A stretch of DNA of 64,000 bases from an uncultured Myxococcales bacterium (lineage in GTDB: Bacteria; Myxococcota_A; UBA9042). Of the stretch, positions 44,997-55,555 are shown piece after piece. Numbering within the stretch: the first letter of the stretch is position 1; each line of letters opens with the position of its first letter. Location: NCBI GenBank assembly GCA_903840165.1, contig CAIMEY010000017.1:81928-145927 (forward strand). The letters are read 5' to 3'. A program made the position numbers and the translations under genes. Below the pieces are notes generated by a model, which was not told the origin of the DNA, searched no databases, and saw nothing but the letters and a program-made list of their open reading frames with translations.

Positions 44997-46649
44997 ATGT
45001 CCAGCGAGTTGCTTCGCCATCCGCCGACAGATTTGCCGGATTCTGCCCTGCCGCCCGACCTGCCGCAGCCACCAGAAGCGCCCGAATCTTCAGGCCAAGT
45101 CATGCATTTCACGCCGCCACCGCGTCTGCAGTGGCCGGCCCTTTCGTTGCGCCGGGCTCCAGGCTTGCTGCAGGGCATTGTCGACGGCCAGCCTTACGTC
45201 CACAATCCATGGGGTTACGATGCCCTGGCCCTGCTTTCGAGCCGCGCCCTGCGTCTCTTGCAGCGCGCCGATGGCCGACCGGCTGCCGCCATCATGGCTG
45301 AGCTAGCGGGAGAGGACATCGGCGAACAGCGCAATTTGTATGGTGAATTGCCGATGCTGTGGGCCAATGGCTTTGTGGTCACGCCGGGGGTACAGCCGCG
45401 GCGGCCTACAGGGAAAAGCCAAAGAGTTTTCAACACTTGGCTGCACCTGACCAATGCGTGCAACCTGGCGTGCCCGTACTGCTACATCCACAAGGACGCG
45501 CACCACATGGCGGTGGATGTGGCGCAGCGCGTGCTGGAAACCATTGAAACGACGGCAAAAAGCGGCCAAGTGGATCGCATCCATACCCGCTTTGCCGGCG
45601 GCGAACCAATGCTGCAATTTGCGGCGATGCAGTCGTTTTTCGCTGAAGCCACGCGACGTTGTCAGGCCCATGGTGTGCAGTTTTCTGCGGCTGTGCTGAC
45701 CAACGGCACGGTGATCCCCAAGGGTTCGACCGAGTGGCTCAAGCAACATGGCGTATCTGTTTCCGTTTCTATCGATGGCATTGGCGAGTTGCAGGACGTC
45801 ATGCGCCCGGTGGTGGGCGGCGGCTCCTCCTACGCGCGGCTGCAGAAAGGGCTGCAGGCCTATTTGCAGGCGGGCATTCGCCCCTACATTTTGATTACTG
45901 TTGGGGATTCCAACTTGGACGGCCTGCCGGAACTGACGCAATGGCTGCTCGATCAGGATTTAGGCTTTCGTTACAGCCTAGTACGTGACCTTGAGTGGGG
46001 AGCTGGCGTCCTCGATGACCGCCGGGGCGCGGCCGATGCCCCCGTCCCTGAGGCCAGCGCGGCATCGATGCCTTCCAGCGAACTACCTGAAGATACGGGA
46101 CTTTTGCAAGGCGAGCCCTTGCGCCGGGTGCAACGCGTCCTCGGGCAGTGCTATGACCGAATCGAGGCCCATGTCCGCCAGCGTGCCGGGAAGAAGTCCA
46201 AGAATGCAGCACGCTTTCGTCAAACCCATCGCTTTTGTGACTTGGAACTTTGGCGGCCTATCAGCAAAGCCTGCGGAGCCGGAACGAGTTACCTCGCCAT
46301 CGGCGACAATGGCCAGACCAGCCCCTGCCAAGCCGCGCTGCACCGCGAGGGAACGGTCGCCATTGACCCGACGGTCAGCCTAGCCGATCAGGCCCAGACA
46401 AACGGCCAACTAGGCTCCTTTGCACGCGAATTGGGCAACCCCGAGTGCAATCGCTGTCGCCACAAGCCCTCCTGCGCCGGCGGCTGTCCCCTGCTTTTGT
46501 ACCGCCGCGAAGGCCACATCGACGGTCGCTCGCCCTATTGCGAAGTCTTTCGCGCTGTAATTCCGCGGATTGTGCGAATTGCCGCCCTCGAACTGGCCCA
46601 GCAGCGCCCGGCAGCAATCCATCGCCCCCTGACGCAACCTACCGTCTAG
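44997..46649 (+). CDS. Radical SAM/SPASM peptide-modifying enzyme
   Basis: 550 residues from the ATG at 44997; a TTG at 44937 in frame would overlap the previous gene. Residues ~45-125 (NPWGYDALALLSSRALRLLQ) resemble a PqqD-like peptide-binding winged helix. The radical SAM cluster motif CNLACPYC uses Cys155, 159 and 162, followed by RFAGGEPML, the GGEP SAM motif. The SPASM domain is complete: C-x12-G-x4-C from Cys426, then CNRCRHKPSCAGGC and a last Cys515 (SPYC), giving two auxiliary Fe-S clusters. Enzymes of this layout (AlbA, anSME, PqqE, QhpD) modify peptides or proteins. The Cys-tail protein encoded just upstream is the obvious substrate. Confidence 0.92.
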   Translation: MSSELLRHPPTDLPDSALPPDLPQPPEAPESSGQVMHFTPPPRLQWPALSLRRAPGLLQGIVDGQPYVHNPWGYDALALLSSRALRLLQRADGRPAAAIMAELAGEDIGEQRNLYGELPMLWANGFVVTPGVQPRRPTGKSQRVFNTWLHLTNACNLACPYCYIHKDAHHMAVDVAQRVLETIETTAKSGQVDRIHTRFAGGEPMLQFAAMQSFFAEATRRCQAHGVQFSAAVLTNGTVIPKGSTEWLKQHGVSVSVSIDGIGELQDVMRPVVGGGSSYARLQKGLQAYLQAGIRPYILITVGDSNLDGLPELTQWLLDQDLGFRYSLVRDLEWGAGVLDDRRGAADAPVPEASAASMPSSELPEDTGLLQGEPLRRVQRVLGQCYDRIEAHVRQRAGKKSKNAARFRQTHRFCDLELWRPISKACGAGTSYLAIGDNGQTSPCQAALHREGTVAIDPTVSLADQAQTNGQLGSFARELGNPECNRCRHKPSCAGGCPLLLYRREGHIDGRSPYCEVFRAVIPRIVRIAALELAQQRPAAIHRPLTQPTV

Positions 46650-46664
46650 AAATAGGTTTTTCCC

Positions 46665-47804
46665 ATGCCTACGCCTATCGCTCCAACGCCGAATGCTCTG
46701 GACCCTGCGCAAGCGGCGCATTGGACGCAGCAATCCTTCGCCGGTCGCAGTGGACGCGATTGGCTGGTGGCGGTCCTTCTGCTGGTCCTGGGTTTTCTGG
46801 TGGGTCGTCTGGTCGCCTACCTGCTTGCCCGCTATGTGCCTAAACTCACAGAGAAAACAGAGACAAAACTCGACGATTTGTTGCTCGAACGCCTGTCCCG
46901 CCCCGTCGCCATCCTGGTGTTCCTAGGCTTTGCCCACCTAGCGACAATTGTCCTGGAACTCATTGGACGGCCGGCACAATTGGTTGGCAGCGGCTTGGTC
47001 ATGGCGGCGGCCATGGTCGTGGGCGTGATGCTGTTGCGGGCGATCGACGTGGTTTTCTCCGAAGCCATGCAGCCTTGGGCCAATCGGCAGACGCCGCCGG
47101 TCAATCCCTCGGTGGTGTCTTTCTCGCGTATTTCCAGCAAGGTGGTGATCGTTCTGCTCCTGGCGGTCACTGTGTTGCAGCGCGCGGGCTTTGACGTCCT
47201 CAGCGTCATCACGGGCCTGGGCATTGGCGGCTTGGCCGTGGCCTTGGCTGCGCAGGAAACGCTGGGTAACCTGCTGGGCAGCTTGCAGATTATGACAGAT
47301 CGCCCGTTTACCATCGGCGATTGGATCAAGTACGGCGAATACAACGGGCAGGTCATGGAAATCGGCATGCGTTCCACGCGGTTGCAGCTTAGCAATGGCG
47401 TACGAGTGGTCGTGCCCAACAAGAAGCTGGCTGAGACTTGGGTGGAGAACTACAGCCATGCCAATGGAACTGTTCGTGATTTCACGCTACGCCTGCCCCT
47501 GCCGACGCCCGCGGACCACCTTGAGCAAGCTGTAGCCGCCGTGCGCGAAGTGCTGAGCCAGACCGAAGGTGTTCACCCGGAGTTTTCCGCACGATTCGCA
47601 TCGATTGCCGCGGATGCCCTGGAGATCCGTGTCGTCTACAAGTGCGCACTTCCGGCCAGCTCGGGCGTTGTCGCCGAAACCGTGAACACGCAAATCCTGC
47701 GCCGCATCCAGGCGTTGGACCTGCATTTCACGCCGCCGGCACGCCTTATCTTGCCCGCAGTTGCGCCCAAGGACGCGCCTTTGGGGATGCCGCCGACGAG
47801 CTAG
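46665..47804 (+). CDS. MscS-family mechanosensitive channel
   Basis: 379 residues, 15 bases after the radical SAM gene. Four predicted N-terminal membrane helices, the pore-lining helix with GIGGLAVALAAQETLGNLLG, then the beta-domain signature DRPFTIGDWI and VVVPNKKLAETWVENYS. MscS channels release solutes on hypo-osmotic stress. The close spacing suggests it shares the transcript with the TPM/Cys-tail/radical SAM genes, though a functional link is not required. Confidence 0.92.
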   Translation: MPTPIAPTPNALDPAQAAHWTQQSFAGRSGRDWLVAVLLLVLGFLVGRLVAYLLARYVPKLTEKTETKLDDLLLERLSRPVAILVFLGFAHLATIVLELIGRPAQLVGSGLVMAAAMVVGVMLLRAIDVVFSEAMQPWANRQTPPVNPSVVSFSRISSKVVIVLLLAVTVLQRAGFDVLSVITGLGIGGLAVALAAQETLGNLLGSLQIMTDRPFTIGDWIKYGEYNGQVMEIGMRSTRLQLSNGVRVVVPNKKLAETWVENYSHANGTVRDFTLRLPLPTPADHLEQAVAAVREVLSQTEGVHPEFSARFASIAADALEIRVVYKCALPASSGVVAETVNTQILRRIQALDLHFTPPARLILPAVAPKDAPLGMPPTS

Positions 47805-47879
47805 ACCGCCATCCGCACGCCCAGGCTTCGAATTCCCGTGCCCGTTGTGCTAGGGTGCGCTCCCCATTTGGAGCCCGCG

Positions 47880-49904
47880 ATGCCTCTTCGTACCTACCTG
47901 ACCACGCCCATCTATTATGTCAATGATCGTCCGCACATCGGGCACGCTTACTGCACGGTCCTGGCCGATGCGGCGCGCCGTTGGCATGCCTTGCTCGGCG
48001 ACCAGACCTATTTCTTGACCGGCACCGATGAACACGGCCAGAAGGTCCAAGAAGCGGCGCAAAAACGGGGGGTTGACCCGCAGGCCCACTGCGACGAGAT
48101 GCACTTGAGCTTCAAGGAGCTGTGGCCGACCCTGGGCTGCGAACCCAACCAGTTCATGCGCACGACGCAGCCGCGGCACAAAGCTGTGGTGCAAAAAGCG
48201 CTGCAAAAACTGTGGGATAACGGGCAAATCGAAGCGCGAACTTTTGAGGGCTGGTACTGCATTCCCTGCGAGCGGTACTGGACCGAAAAGGACCTTCAGG
48301 ACGGTAAGTGCCCGAGTTGTCAACGTGAAGTCGTCCGACTCGCGGAAAAGAACTACTTTTTTGCCATGAGCCGCTATCAGGACCGGCTGCGCAGCGCCAT
48401 CGAGTCCAAGCAAATCGAGATCTTGCCCGCCAACCGGGCCAATGAAGTCCTTGGATTCTTGCGCGAACCGCTGCATGACCTGTGCATTTCCCGCCCCAAG
48501 GCCCGGCTGAGTTGGGGCATCGAACTGCCCTTTGACAAGGACTACGTGACCTACGTGTGGTTTGATGCGCTGCTCAACTACGCCAGTGGTATCGGTTTTC
48601 TGGATGCCGAGCCGCCTGCTCTCCCTGAGCAATGGCCCGAGCCGGCCCTGAGCGGCCACGACAATTTTGAGGCGTGGTGGCCCAATGTCACGCATTTGCT
48701 GGGCAAAGACATCCTCACGACCCATACCGTGTATTGGCCGACGATGATGATGGGCCTCGCCGAAGCCTTTGGCCTGCCGCACACCGCCTGGCTGCCGCGG
48801 CGCTTTGTCGTCACCGGCTGGTGGCTGCAGGGCGACGTCAAGATGTCAAAATCACTGGGCAATGTCGTCAGTCCTCTGGACATGAAGGACCGCTACGGCT
48901 GGGAGGTCCTGCGCTGGTTCCTGCTGCGCGAAATGCCGGTGGGCCAGGACGCCAACTTTTCCGAGGCGGCGCTGCTGCGGCGAAATAACTCTGACTTAGC
49001 CAATGATTTAGGGAACTTGTTGCAACGAACTGTGGCCTTGTGCGACAAGAGCTTTGGCGGACTAGTGCCAGCATCGCTGCCCCTAGCCGACACGCCGTCC
49101 CTGCTGGCCCTGCGCAACATCTTGGATACATTGCTCGATCGTGCGGGTGTCACGGTGCCGGGAGACCCGTCGCTGCCCAGCGTCGAGCCGATTGCCCAGA
49201 CGGTGCGCAGCTTTCGCTTGCACAAGACGCTTGCGGACGTGCTCGCGCTGCTTGGCGCCCTCAATGCCGTGCTTTCGTTGGAAAAACCGTTCTCGGTGGT
49301 GCGCGATGATCCGCAACGGGCGGGGGCGGTGGTGTACTTGGTGCTCGATGGCCTGCGCATTGCTGCCAACCTGCTGCAGCCCGTGCTGCCGAGCAAAGCC
49401 CCTGAAATTCTGCGGCGAATCGGCTGGCAAGGCGGCATTTTGCCCGTCGCCGATCTAGCCCCGGGTCAGCTGCAGTCGGGCAGTGCCGTCCATGCTGGGC
49501 CGCCTCTGCTGCCCAAGTTTGAGCTGCCCGTGGCCGTGCCCGAAGCGCAAGCGCCTGAAGAAAAAGTGGAATCCTTGGTGGTGGATATCGACACCTTTGC
49601 CCGCAGCGAACTGCGCGTGGGTCGGGTGCTGCTGGCGGAGCCTGTGCCGAAATCGAGTAAGTTGCTGCGTTTGCTGATTGATCTTGGCGAGGCCCAGCCG
49701 CGGCAGATTCTCTCGGGCATTGCCGAGACCATTGCACCCGCGGACCTGCTTGGGCGCCAAGTGCTTGTGATTGCTAATCTTCCGCCGCGCAAGATGATGG
49801 GCCTGGAAAGCCACGGCATGTTGCTTGTTGCCGAGGATGAAACCGGCAAGCGTGTGGCCCTGCATCCGGCGCGCGACGTGCCAGCGGGAGCCGGCGTCCA
49901 CTAG
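47880..49904 (+). CDS. metG: Methionyl-tRNA synthetase
   Basis: 674 residues from the ATG at 47880, with a GGAG box 6 bases upstream; an in-frame start at 47838 is less likely. Class I signature HIGH at residues 19-22 and KMSKS at 321-325. One zinc knuckle (CIPCERYWTEKDL, then CPSC). The C-terminal ~105 residues form a tRNA-binding EMAPII/Arc1p-type domain (SELRVGRVLLAEPVPKSSKL, ANLPPRKMMGLESHGM). Charges tRNA-Met for initiation and elongation. Complete. Confidence 0.97.
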   Translation: MPLRTYLTTPIYYVNDRPHIGHAYCTVLADAARRWHALLGDQTYFLTGTDEHGQKVQEAAQKRGVDPQAHCDEMHLSFKELWPTLGCEPNQFMRTTQPRHKAVVQKALQKLWDNGQIEARTFEGWYCIPCERYWTEKDLQDGKCPSCQREVVRLAEKNYFFAMSRYQDRLRSAIESKQIEILPANRANEVLGFLREPLHDLCISRPKARLSWGIELPFDKDYVTYVWFDALLNYASGIGFLDAEPPALPEQWPEPALSGHDNFEAWWPNVTHLLGKDILTTHTVYWPTMMMGLAEAFGLPHTAWLPRRFVVTGWWLQGDVKMSKSLGNVVSPLDMKDRYGWEVLRWFLLREMPVGQDANFSEAALLRRNNSDLANDLGNLLQRTVALCDKSFGGLVPASLPLADTPSLLALRNILDTLLDRAGVTVPGDPSLPSVEPIAQTVRSFRLHKTLADVLALLGALNAVLSLEKPFSVVRDDPQRAGAVVYLVLDGLRIAANLLQPVLPSKAPEILRRIGWQGGILPVADLAPGQLQSGSAVHAGPPLLPKFELPVAVPEAQAPEEKVESLVVDIDTFARSELRVGRVLLAEPVPKSSKLLRLLIDLGEAQPRQILSGIAETIAPADLLGRQVLVIANLPPRKMMGLESHGMLLVAEDETGKRVALHPARDVPAGAGVH

Positions 49905-49948
49905 GTCGGCCTTCGCCTCGGCTCAAACCAGCAATAATCTTGGTAAAT

Positions 49949-50770
49949 CTAAGGGTTTTTCTCAGTCGGCGTTGCCGCACCCGGCAGTTCCCGGCCCTGG
50001 CGGAGTTCCAGCCGACCTTCGCGCCCAATGCGGCCCCAATTGCCACATCGCTGCGGACTTTCCTTAGGCGTATCGCAGCGTTTCACGTGAATTTGCAGGT
50101 CTCGAATCGCCTGCGGCGTCACGCCGAGGTCGCGCCAGGGCACGGCGACAAAGACGACCCATTCCTCGTCGTCCTCGCCCTGCGGATCATCAATACTTCC
50201 ATCGACATCAATGGACGTGCGGATGCCATGCTGCAGGGGCAGGCGTCCCGCAGGTGCCGATTTCTCGGCGGAGACTAAGCCCTTGGGGGTGAACCGGAGC
50301 CACCGTGTCTCGGCACCGGCGACGATCTCGACCTCAAAGGCGTCAGCCGGTGCCCTGCCCGCTGTGCTGCTGATGTCTTGGTCGGCGGCATACAGACTCA
50401 TGTACAACGCCGTGTCACTCCAAAGAAATCGCGCATTTGAGTACGGTCGCGCCGGCTCACTGCCGTCGCCATCGAGGAAGGGGCCCGTCCAGCCGGAGTC
50501 ATGCCACGCAGGATCGTCGTCGTGGGCATCAAGAGATAACTCCCGAGCGATAAACGGAATACTCGTCAGCGTCGCGGCGGGTGCGAGGTCTGTCTCGCTG
50601 ATGGCGGCTGGTAATCCTGTGGCTGCGCGCACGGTTGCACGGTCGGCCGCGGCCTGGGCCGGGGGATGCTGGGCGGCGTCGATGACCTCGGGCCTCTTGC
50701 AGCCGAAAAGCCCGAGAACCGCGGTGGCAATCGCGATGGAATAACGAAGAGATCCAAACACTTCAATCAC
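49949..50770 (-). CDS. Lipoprotein with CBM9-like domain
   Basis: 273 residues from a GTG at 50770 that overlaps the upstream stop as GTGA. Lipobox LGLFGC near residue 24. Residues ~70-260 have the pattern of the carbohydrate-binding family 9-like module used in many secreted proteins: SLDAHDDDPAWHDSGWTGPF, SNARFLWSDTALYMSLYAAD and FEVEIV. A ligand cannot be named. The gene is translationally coupled to the metallophosphatase lipoprotein gene, so the two may act together on the cell surface. Confidence 0.75.
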   Translation of the reverse strand: MIEVFGSLRYSIAIATAVLGLFGCKRPEVIDAAQHPPAQAAADRATVRAATGLPAAISETDLAPAATLTSIPFIARELSLDAHDDDPAWHDSGWTGPFLDGDGSEPARPYSNARFLWSDTALYMSLYAADQDISSTAGRAPADAFEVEIVAGAETRWLRFTPKGLVSAEKSAPAGRLPLQHGIRTSIDVDGSIDDPQGEDDEEWVVFVAVPWRDLGVTPQAIRDLQIHVKRCDTPKESPQRCGNWGRIGREGRLELRQGRELPGAATPTEKNP

Positions 50771-52122
50771 GGCGTTGCAGCCTCAGTGCCATCGGCCGCG
50801 AGCGCGAAGGTCTCGAAGACGGCGTGGCTCAAATAGTCATAGGAAGTCAACTGGATAGCAGCATCCGGTCGGCGGCGAATCACCACGTAGCCGTAGTTGA
50901 TTTGCTCGACCAAGGGAGCCCCGCCGTTGCCAACGATCACCTCGCGAATGCCTAGGCGCTTGTAGGTATGGCGATGCCCAACCACCAGCAGCGTATAGGG
51001 AAACCCGGCAATGATGTCTTCACTCGGGGTCACGCCCGGGCCATCGGTGGCCTCGCTGCTCTCATGGCGCACGACAAAGGTGTAGGTTGAGGGCTTGGCC
51101 ATTTCCCCTTTAAGCCAAGCGGCTTGCGTTGAATCCCAGGCATTGGCAGCGATGAAGACAAACTTGGCCTTCCACGTGTGGGCGTTGTCCGCATACCAGA
51201 CCGTGAAGTAAGGCTGCTCAAAGCCCATAGGCTGCACGAATTTGCTGAGGAAATTCTTGTAGAGGGTCGGCTGACCGTCCTTGCCACTAGCGCCGCAGTT
51301 GGAATCAGTCGCACCCGTGCACTCATGATTGCCCATGCAATGCCAGGACTTACGACAGAAGTAGGACTGAGCGCCCAAGTACAGGTCCATTTGCGCCGCG
51401 CCTTCCTTGCTCGTCGGCTTGGCAAACACGTAATCACCTGTAGTTACAGCAAAAAACACCGGAGGCTTCTCGGCCTCAGCGGCCTTCCAAATCTTGCGGA
51501 TGACGGGCGTCGGATAACTGCTTGTGGCATCGGGAACCGGCGGCCGCGTGTCACCAACGACGACGAAATCCAGGGACGGCACGAGCAAAGGCTGATCGCT
51601 GCTGCCCCCGGCCGCTACAACCGTGGCCGTAGCCGCATCGGAACCATCGATGGAATCAGGTGAATTGCCACGCCGCGTGCTCAAGCCCGCGCAAGCGTCC
51701 TCCGCCGGTGCGCAAACGGTCGTGTCATTGCCATCCCAGTGACGGCGCGTCTGACAACTGGTTGTAGTGGAACAGGAATTCCCGCCAGTTGCTGAGCACG
51801 GCAGGGCGCAGTACCAGCCGCAGCCGATTTCCACGCATTGGCCGACGGCACAATCGGCATCGGACACGCAGGTCTGACAAGCAAAAGGCGTGTTGTCTAG
51901 TGGCGTTGCATCGACATCAGCAACCGCATTGGCATCGTCGCCGCCTTGACGAGGCCCGAGGTCTAGCCCTTGAATCCGATTGGTATTTCCACCGGTATCG
52001 CTTGTCTTGACCGCCGTGACGCTGTTGGAACAGCCCGCCAACTGGACCAAGGCCCATGTCAGCAGGATTACCCAGGACAAGCGCCTGTGATGAAAGGAGA
52101 AAAAGTCTGGCTGGCTAGTCAA
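50767..52122 (-). CDS. Lipoprotein calcineurin-type metallophosphoesterase
   Basis: 451 residues. Lipobox VQLAGC near residue 31, an Asp-rich linker and a Cys-rich region (CVSDADCAVGQCVEIGCGWYC) as often seen in this group. From ~185 the metallophosphoesterase motifs appear in order: VVVGDTRPP, TTGDYVF, MGNHEC, VVRHESSE and VGHRHTYKR, which should bind two metals. It is therefore a phosphatase or phosphodiesterase anchored in the envelope. Substrate unknown. Ends overlapping the CBM9-like gene by four bases. Confidence 0.85.
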   Translation of the reverse strand: MTSQPDFFSFHHRRLSWVILLTWALVQLAGCSNSVTAVKTSDTGGNTNRIQGLDLGPRQGGDDANAVADVDATPLDNTPFACQTCVSDADCAVGQCVEIGCGWYCALPCSATGGNSCSTTTSCQTRRHWDGNDTTVCAPAEDACAGLSTRRGNSPDSIDGSDAATATVVAAGGSSDQPLLVPSLDFVVVGDTRPPVPDATSSYPTPVIRKIWKAAEAEKPPVFFAVTTGDYVFAKPTSKEGAAQMDLYLGAQSYFCRKSWHCMGNHECTGATDSNCGASGKDGQPTLYKNFLSKFVQPMGFEQPYFTVWYADNAHTWKAKFVFIAANAWDSTQAAWLKGEMAKPSTYTFVVRHESSEATDGPGVTPSEDIIAGFPYTLLVVGHRHTYKRLGIREVIVGNGGAPLVEQINYGYVVIRRRPDAAIQLTSYDYLSHAVFETFALAADGTEAATP

Positions 52123-52303
52123 CTGCGGTCCTCACTTGCGGCATCATGCGGACTGGTAGGCCCGGCAGCAGGGAACGCGTCCTCCGCCGAGCCAAGCACG
52201 GCCAGCAACGCCGGCACCAAGCCCGGGCCCATCCTGTAGTTTGCTGCCCCTTGCGTCAAGCAGCGCCGAGTTGCAGCGGTTTTGGCAGATCGGCACCCCG
52301 CGC

Positions 52304-52331
52304 TTGCGTCCGCCCCTACATCTCGTAGAAT
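52304..52331 (+). promoter_or_regulatory. Sigma-70-type promoter candidate for gcvP
   Basis: TTGCGT (52304-52309), 16-bp spacer, TAGAAT (52326-52331). The start would be about 70 bases before the ATG. A short hairpin (CCGGAC/GTCCGG, 52341-52361) lies in the leader. I see no glycine riboswitch core. Confidence 0.4.
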
Positions 52332-52408
52332 CGCGCGCGACCGGACGGCATTTGTGTCCGGGCGGCCACGATTTCCCACGTCATTTCATACTTGAAAGAG
52401 GAACTGCC

Positions 52409-55297
52409 ATGCCCGGCTTGCGCTCCACGGATGTCTTTGCCCAACGCCACATCGGCCCTCGCGGTGCGGACCTGAAATCGATGTTAGATACGCTAGGTTA
52501 CGAGTCGCTCGATGCCCTTGTCGACGCGGCTGTGCCGACTGCGATTCGCCTGAACAAGCCCTTGGAATTGCCGCGCGCGCTGTCTGAGCACGAGGCGCTG
52601 CGTGCCATTTCTGCGTTGGCGCAGGAAAACCAGATCTTCCGTAGTTACCTGGGGATGGGCTATCACGACACGGTGACGCCGCCAGTCATTATTCGCAATA
52701 TCCTTGAAAATCCAGGCTGGTACACGCAGTACACGCCCTATCAGCCGGAGATCAGCCAGGGCCGCTTGGAAGCGCTGCTGAATTTCCAAACGATGATCAC
52801 GGACTTGACGGGCATGGACATTGCCAATGCCTCCCTGCTGGATGAGGCGACGGCTGCTGCCGAAGCGATGACGCTGATGTTTGGCCAGCAGAAGCAAAAA
52901 GAAAAGCGGCATGCGGTGTTGGTGGCGAGTTCCTGCCATCCGCAGGTCATCGACGTGGTCAAGACGCGCGCCAAGCCGCTGGATCTGCAAGTCGTCGTGG
53001 CCGATGTCCACAGCTACGATTTCTCCCAAAGTCCCGCGGTGTTTGGCTGTATCGTCCAGTATCCCGACACCACAGGGCGCGTCGATGATTGGCGCGAGTT
53101 TATCACCAAGGCCCACGCCGCCGGTGCATTGGTGACGATGGCCTGCGACCTGCTTGCAAGTACGCTGCTTTTGTCGCCCGGTGAACTCGGCGCTGATGTT
53201 GCAGTCGGATCGGCGCAGCGCTTTGGCGTGCCGATGGGCTATGGCGGCCCCCACGCAGGCTTTTTTGCAACGCGCGACGTGTTCAAGCGCAGCATGCCCG
53301 GCCGTTTGGTCGGCATCTCCATCGACAGCCACGGCAAACCCGCCCTACGCCTCGCCTTGCAAACGCGCGAGCAACACATCCGCCGCGACAAGGCGAGCAG
53401 CAATATCTGCACTGCGCAAGTGCTTTTGGCCATCATGGCCAGCGTGTACGGGTGCTACCACGGCCCTGACGGTCTGCGGGCTATTGCCGAGCGCATTCAC
53501 TTGCTGGCCCGAACCCTCGCAGAAGTGCTGACTCAGCGCGGCTTTACACTGCAAAGCGGCCCCTATTTTGACACGATTCGCGTCGAAGTCGGCAGTCGCC
53601 ATGTGCAAATCGTGCAAGCCGCTCTGGCGCGGCGCATCAACCTGCGTGATTGGGGCGACGGCACCTTGGGCATTGCGCTGGATGAAGCGACAACGGCTGA
53701 GGATCTAGCTGATCTTGCTGCTGTTTTTGGCGCTCCGACCTCCATAGTCGCGCTCGAGCAATTGGCGGACGGCTTGGCGGCACGGACGGAATCGGCGGCG
53801 TGGCAGTCCCTGCGGCGGACATCTAAGTACCTGCAACACCCCGTGTTTTCCGCGCACCATTCGGAAACGGAGATGATGCGCTACTTGCACACCCTGCAGG
53901 AGCGGGATCTCTCGCTGGTTTCGTCTATGATTCCGCTTGGTTCTTGCACGATGAAGCTCAATGCTGCGGCCGAGATGCTGCCCATTACGATGCCTGGTTT
54001 TGCGCAGTTGCACCCGTTCGCGCCAGTTGATCAGTGCAAAGGGTACCACAAGCTCTTCGCCCAGTTGCAGGCATGGCTCACTGAAATTACAGGATTTTCA
54101 GCCTGTTCGCTGCAGCCCAATGCCGGCAGTCAGGGCGAGTACACGGGTCTGCAGGTGATTCGCGCCTATCAGAACAGTCAGGGCCAAAGTCGGCGCAATA
54201 TCTGCCTGATTCCCCAAAGTGCCCATGGCACCAATCCGGCGACGGCGGTGATGGCTGGCCTGCAAGTGATTGTCGTTGCTTGCGATTCCCATGGAAACAT
54301 CGACATTGACGACTTGAAGGCGAAGGCTGCGCAGGCGGGCGACAAACTGGCGGCGCTGATGGTGACCTACCCGTCGACGCACGGTGTTTTTGAAGCTGGA
54401 ATCAAAGACATGTGCGCCATCATCCACGGCCAGGGCGGCCAGGTGTACATGGACGGTGCCAACCTCAATGCCCAAGTGGGTCTGTGCCGGCCGGGCGATA
54501 TCGGTGCCGACGTCTGCCACATCAATCTGCACAAAACGTTTTCGATTCCGCATGGTGGCGGCGGACCGGGCATGGGCCCCATCTGCGTCGCGGCGCACCT
54601 CGCGGCCTTCTTGCCGGGCCATCCGGTGATCAGCCAGGACCGGCCCCAGGCCATCGGCGCGGTGTCGGCGGCTCCGTGGGGAAGCGCAAGCATCCTGCCG
54701 ATTTCGTGGATGTACATCGCCATGATGGGCCCAGACGGTCTGGAGCGCGCCACCAAGGTCGCGATTCTTAACGCGAATTACTTAGCCCACCGTCTGCGCG
54801 GGCACTTCGACCTGCTCTACTGTGGTCAAAGTGGCCTCGTGGCCCACGAGTGCATCGTCGACCCGCGGCCGCTCAAGGCTTTTGGCGTGGAAGTGGATGA
54901 TATTGCTAAGCGTTTGATGGACTTTGGCTTTCACGCGCCGACCATGAGCTTCCCGGTGCCGGGCACGCTGATGATTGAGCCGACCGAGAGCGAGTCCAAG
55001 GCCGAAATCGACCGTCTGTGCGACGCGCTGATCGCCATCCGCGCTGAAGCTGGACAGATCGAGCGGGGGGAAATCCCCTTGGCAACCAGCGCATTGCACA
55101 ATGCCCCCCATACCATGGCCGATGTGCTGCAGGCCAATTGGGACCGGCCCTACAGCCGCGAACAGGCGGCCTTCCCGGCGCCGTGGGTGCAGGCTTGCAA
55201 GTTCTGGCCCTCGGTCGGTCGCATCGACAATGCGTGGGGCGACCGCAACTTACAGTGCCTATGCCCGCCCGTAGACGACTACGCCACGCCGGCTTGA
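52409..55297 (+). CDS. gcvP: Glycine dehydrogenase (decarboxylating), P-protein
   Basis: 962 residues from the ATG at 52409, which has GAGGAA upstream and begins ([10 protein letters not shown]) like known GcvP. Both halves of the P-protein are fused in one chain, as in E. coli. PLP lysine is Lys709 in [16 protein letters not shown] (Lys708 in E. coli). The decarboxylase transfers an aminomethyl group from glycine to lipoyl-GcvH. gcvT and gcvH are not adjacent in this window, so they must be elsewhere if the system is complete. Confidence 0.97.
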   Translation: MPGLRSTDVFAQRHIGPRGADLKSMLDTLGYESLDALVDAAVPTAIRLNKPLELPRALSEHEALRAISALAQENQIFRSYLGMGYHDTVTPPVIIRNILENPGWYTQYTPYQPEISQGRLEALLNFQTMITDLTGMDIANASLLDEATAAAEAMTLMFGQQKQKEKRHAVLVASSCHPQVIDVVKTRAKPLDLQVVVADVHSYDFSQSPAVFGCIVQYPDTTGRVDDWREFITKAHAAGALVTMACDLLASTLLLSPGELGADVAVGSAQRFGVPMGYGGPHAGFFATRDVFKRSMPGRLVGISIDSHGKPALRLALQTREQHIRRDKASSNICTAQVLLAIMASVYGCYHGPDGLRAIAERIHLLARTLAEVLTQRGFTLQSGPYFDTIRVEVGSRHVQIVQAALARRINLRDWGDGTLGIALDEATTAEDLADLAAVFGAPTSIVALEQLADGLAARTESAAWQSLRRTSKYLQHPVFSAHHSETEMMRYLHTLQERDLSLVSSMIPLGSCTMKLNAAAEMLPITMPGFAQLHPFAPVDQCKGYHKLFAQLQAWLTEITGFSACSLQPNAGSQGEYTGLQVIRAYQNSQGQSRRNICLIPQSAHGTNPATAVMAGLQVIVVACDSHGNIDIDDLKAKAAQAGDKLAALMVTYPSTHGVFEAGIKDMCAIIHGQGGQVYMDGANLNAQVGLCRPGDIGADVCHINLHKTFSIPHGGGGPGMGPICVAAHLAAFLPGHPVISQDRPQAIGAVSAAPWGSASILPISWMYIAMMGPDGLERATKVAILNANYLAHRLRGHFDLLYCGQSGLVAHECIVDPRPLKAFGVEVDDIAKRLMDFGFHAPTMSFPVPGTLMIEPTESESKAEIDRLCDALIAIRAEAGQIERGEIPLATSALHNAPHTMADVLQANWDRPYSREQAAFPAPWVQACKFWPSVGRIDNAWGDRNLQCLCPPVDDYATPA

Positions 55298-55395
55298 GGC
55301 TTTGGGACACGCCTTGGACCAGGGGCCCTCGGTCGCCGGCGTTCAAGGCCACTGCACGCCAACCGCTTAGATATACAGGATTATCCCGGCAGGTG

Positions 55396-55424
55396 TTGAC
55401 AAACGCGGTGCATCCCGCTAGTTT
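55396..55424 (+). promoter_or_regulatory. Sigma-70-type promoter for the menaquinone supply cluster
   Basis: TTGACA (55396-55401), 17-bp spacer, TAGTTT (55419-55424), about 130 bases before the polyprenyl synthase start. Perfect -35, moderate -10. Confidence 0.5.
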
Positions 55425-55555
55425 CAGTCCGCAGTGAAAGTTCATCGCCCGATGAAGCTTCACGCCGACAGAGCCCCGCGCCTCCCAGCCGCGGGTGCCC
55501 CGGTCCTCCCCGGCTGCGTGCCCCTGGCGCAGTGTCTAGCGCAAAGGACTTTCTG

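Noticed and set aside
52123..52408. Glycine riboswitch upstream of gcvP
   Set aside because: I looked for the paired-helix core expected before glycine cleavage genes and saw only a short hairpin in the leader.
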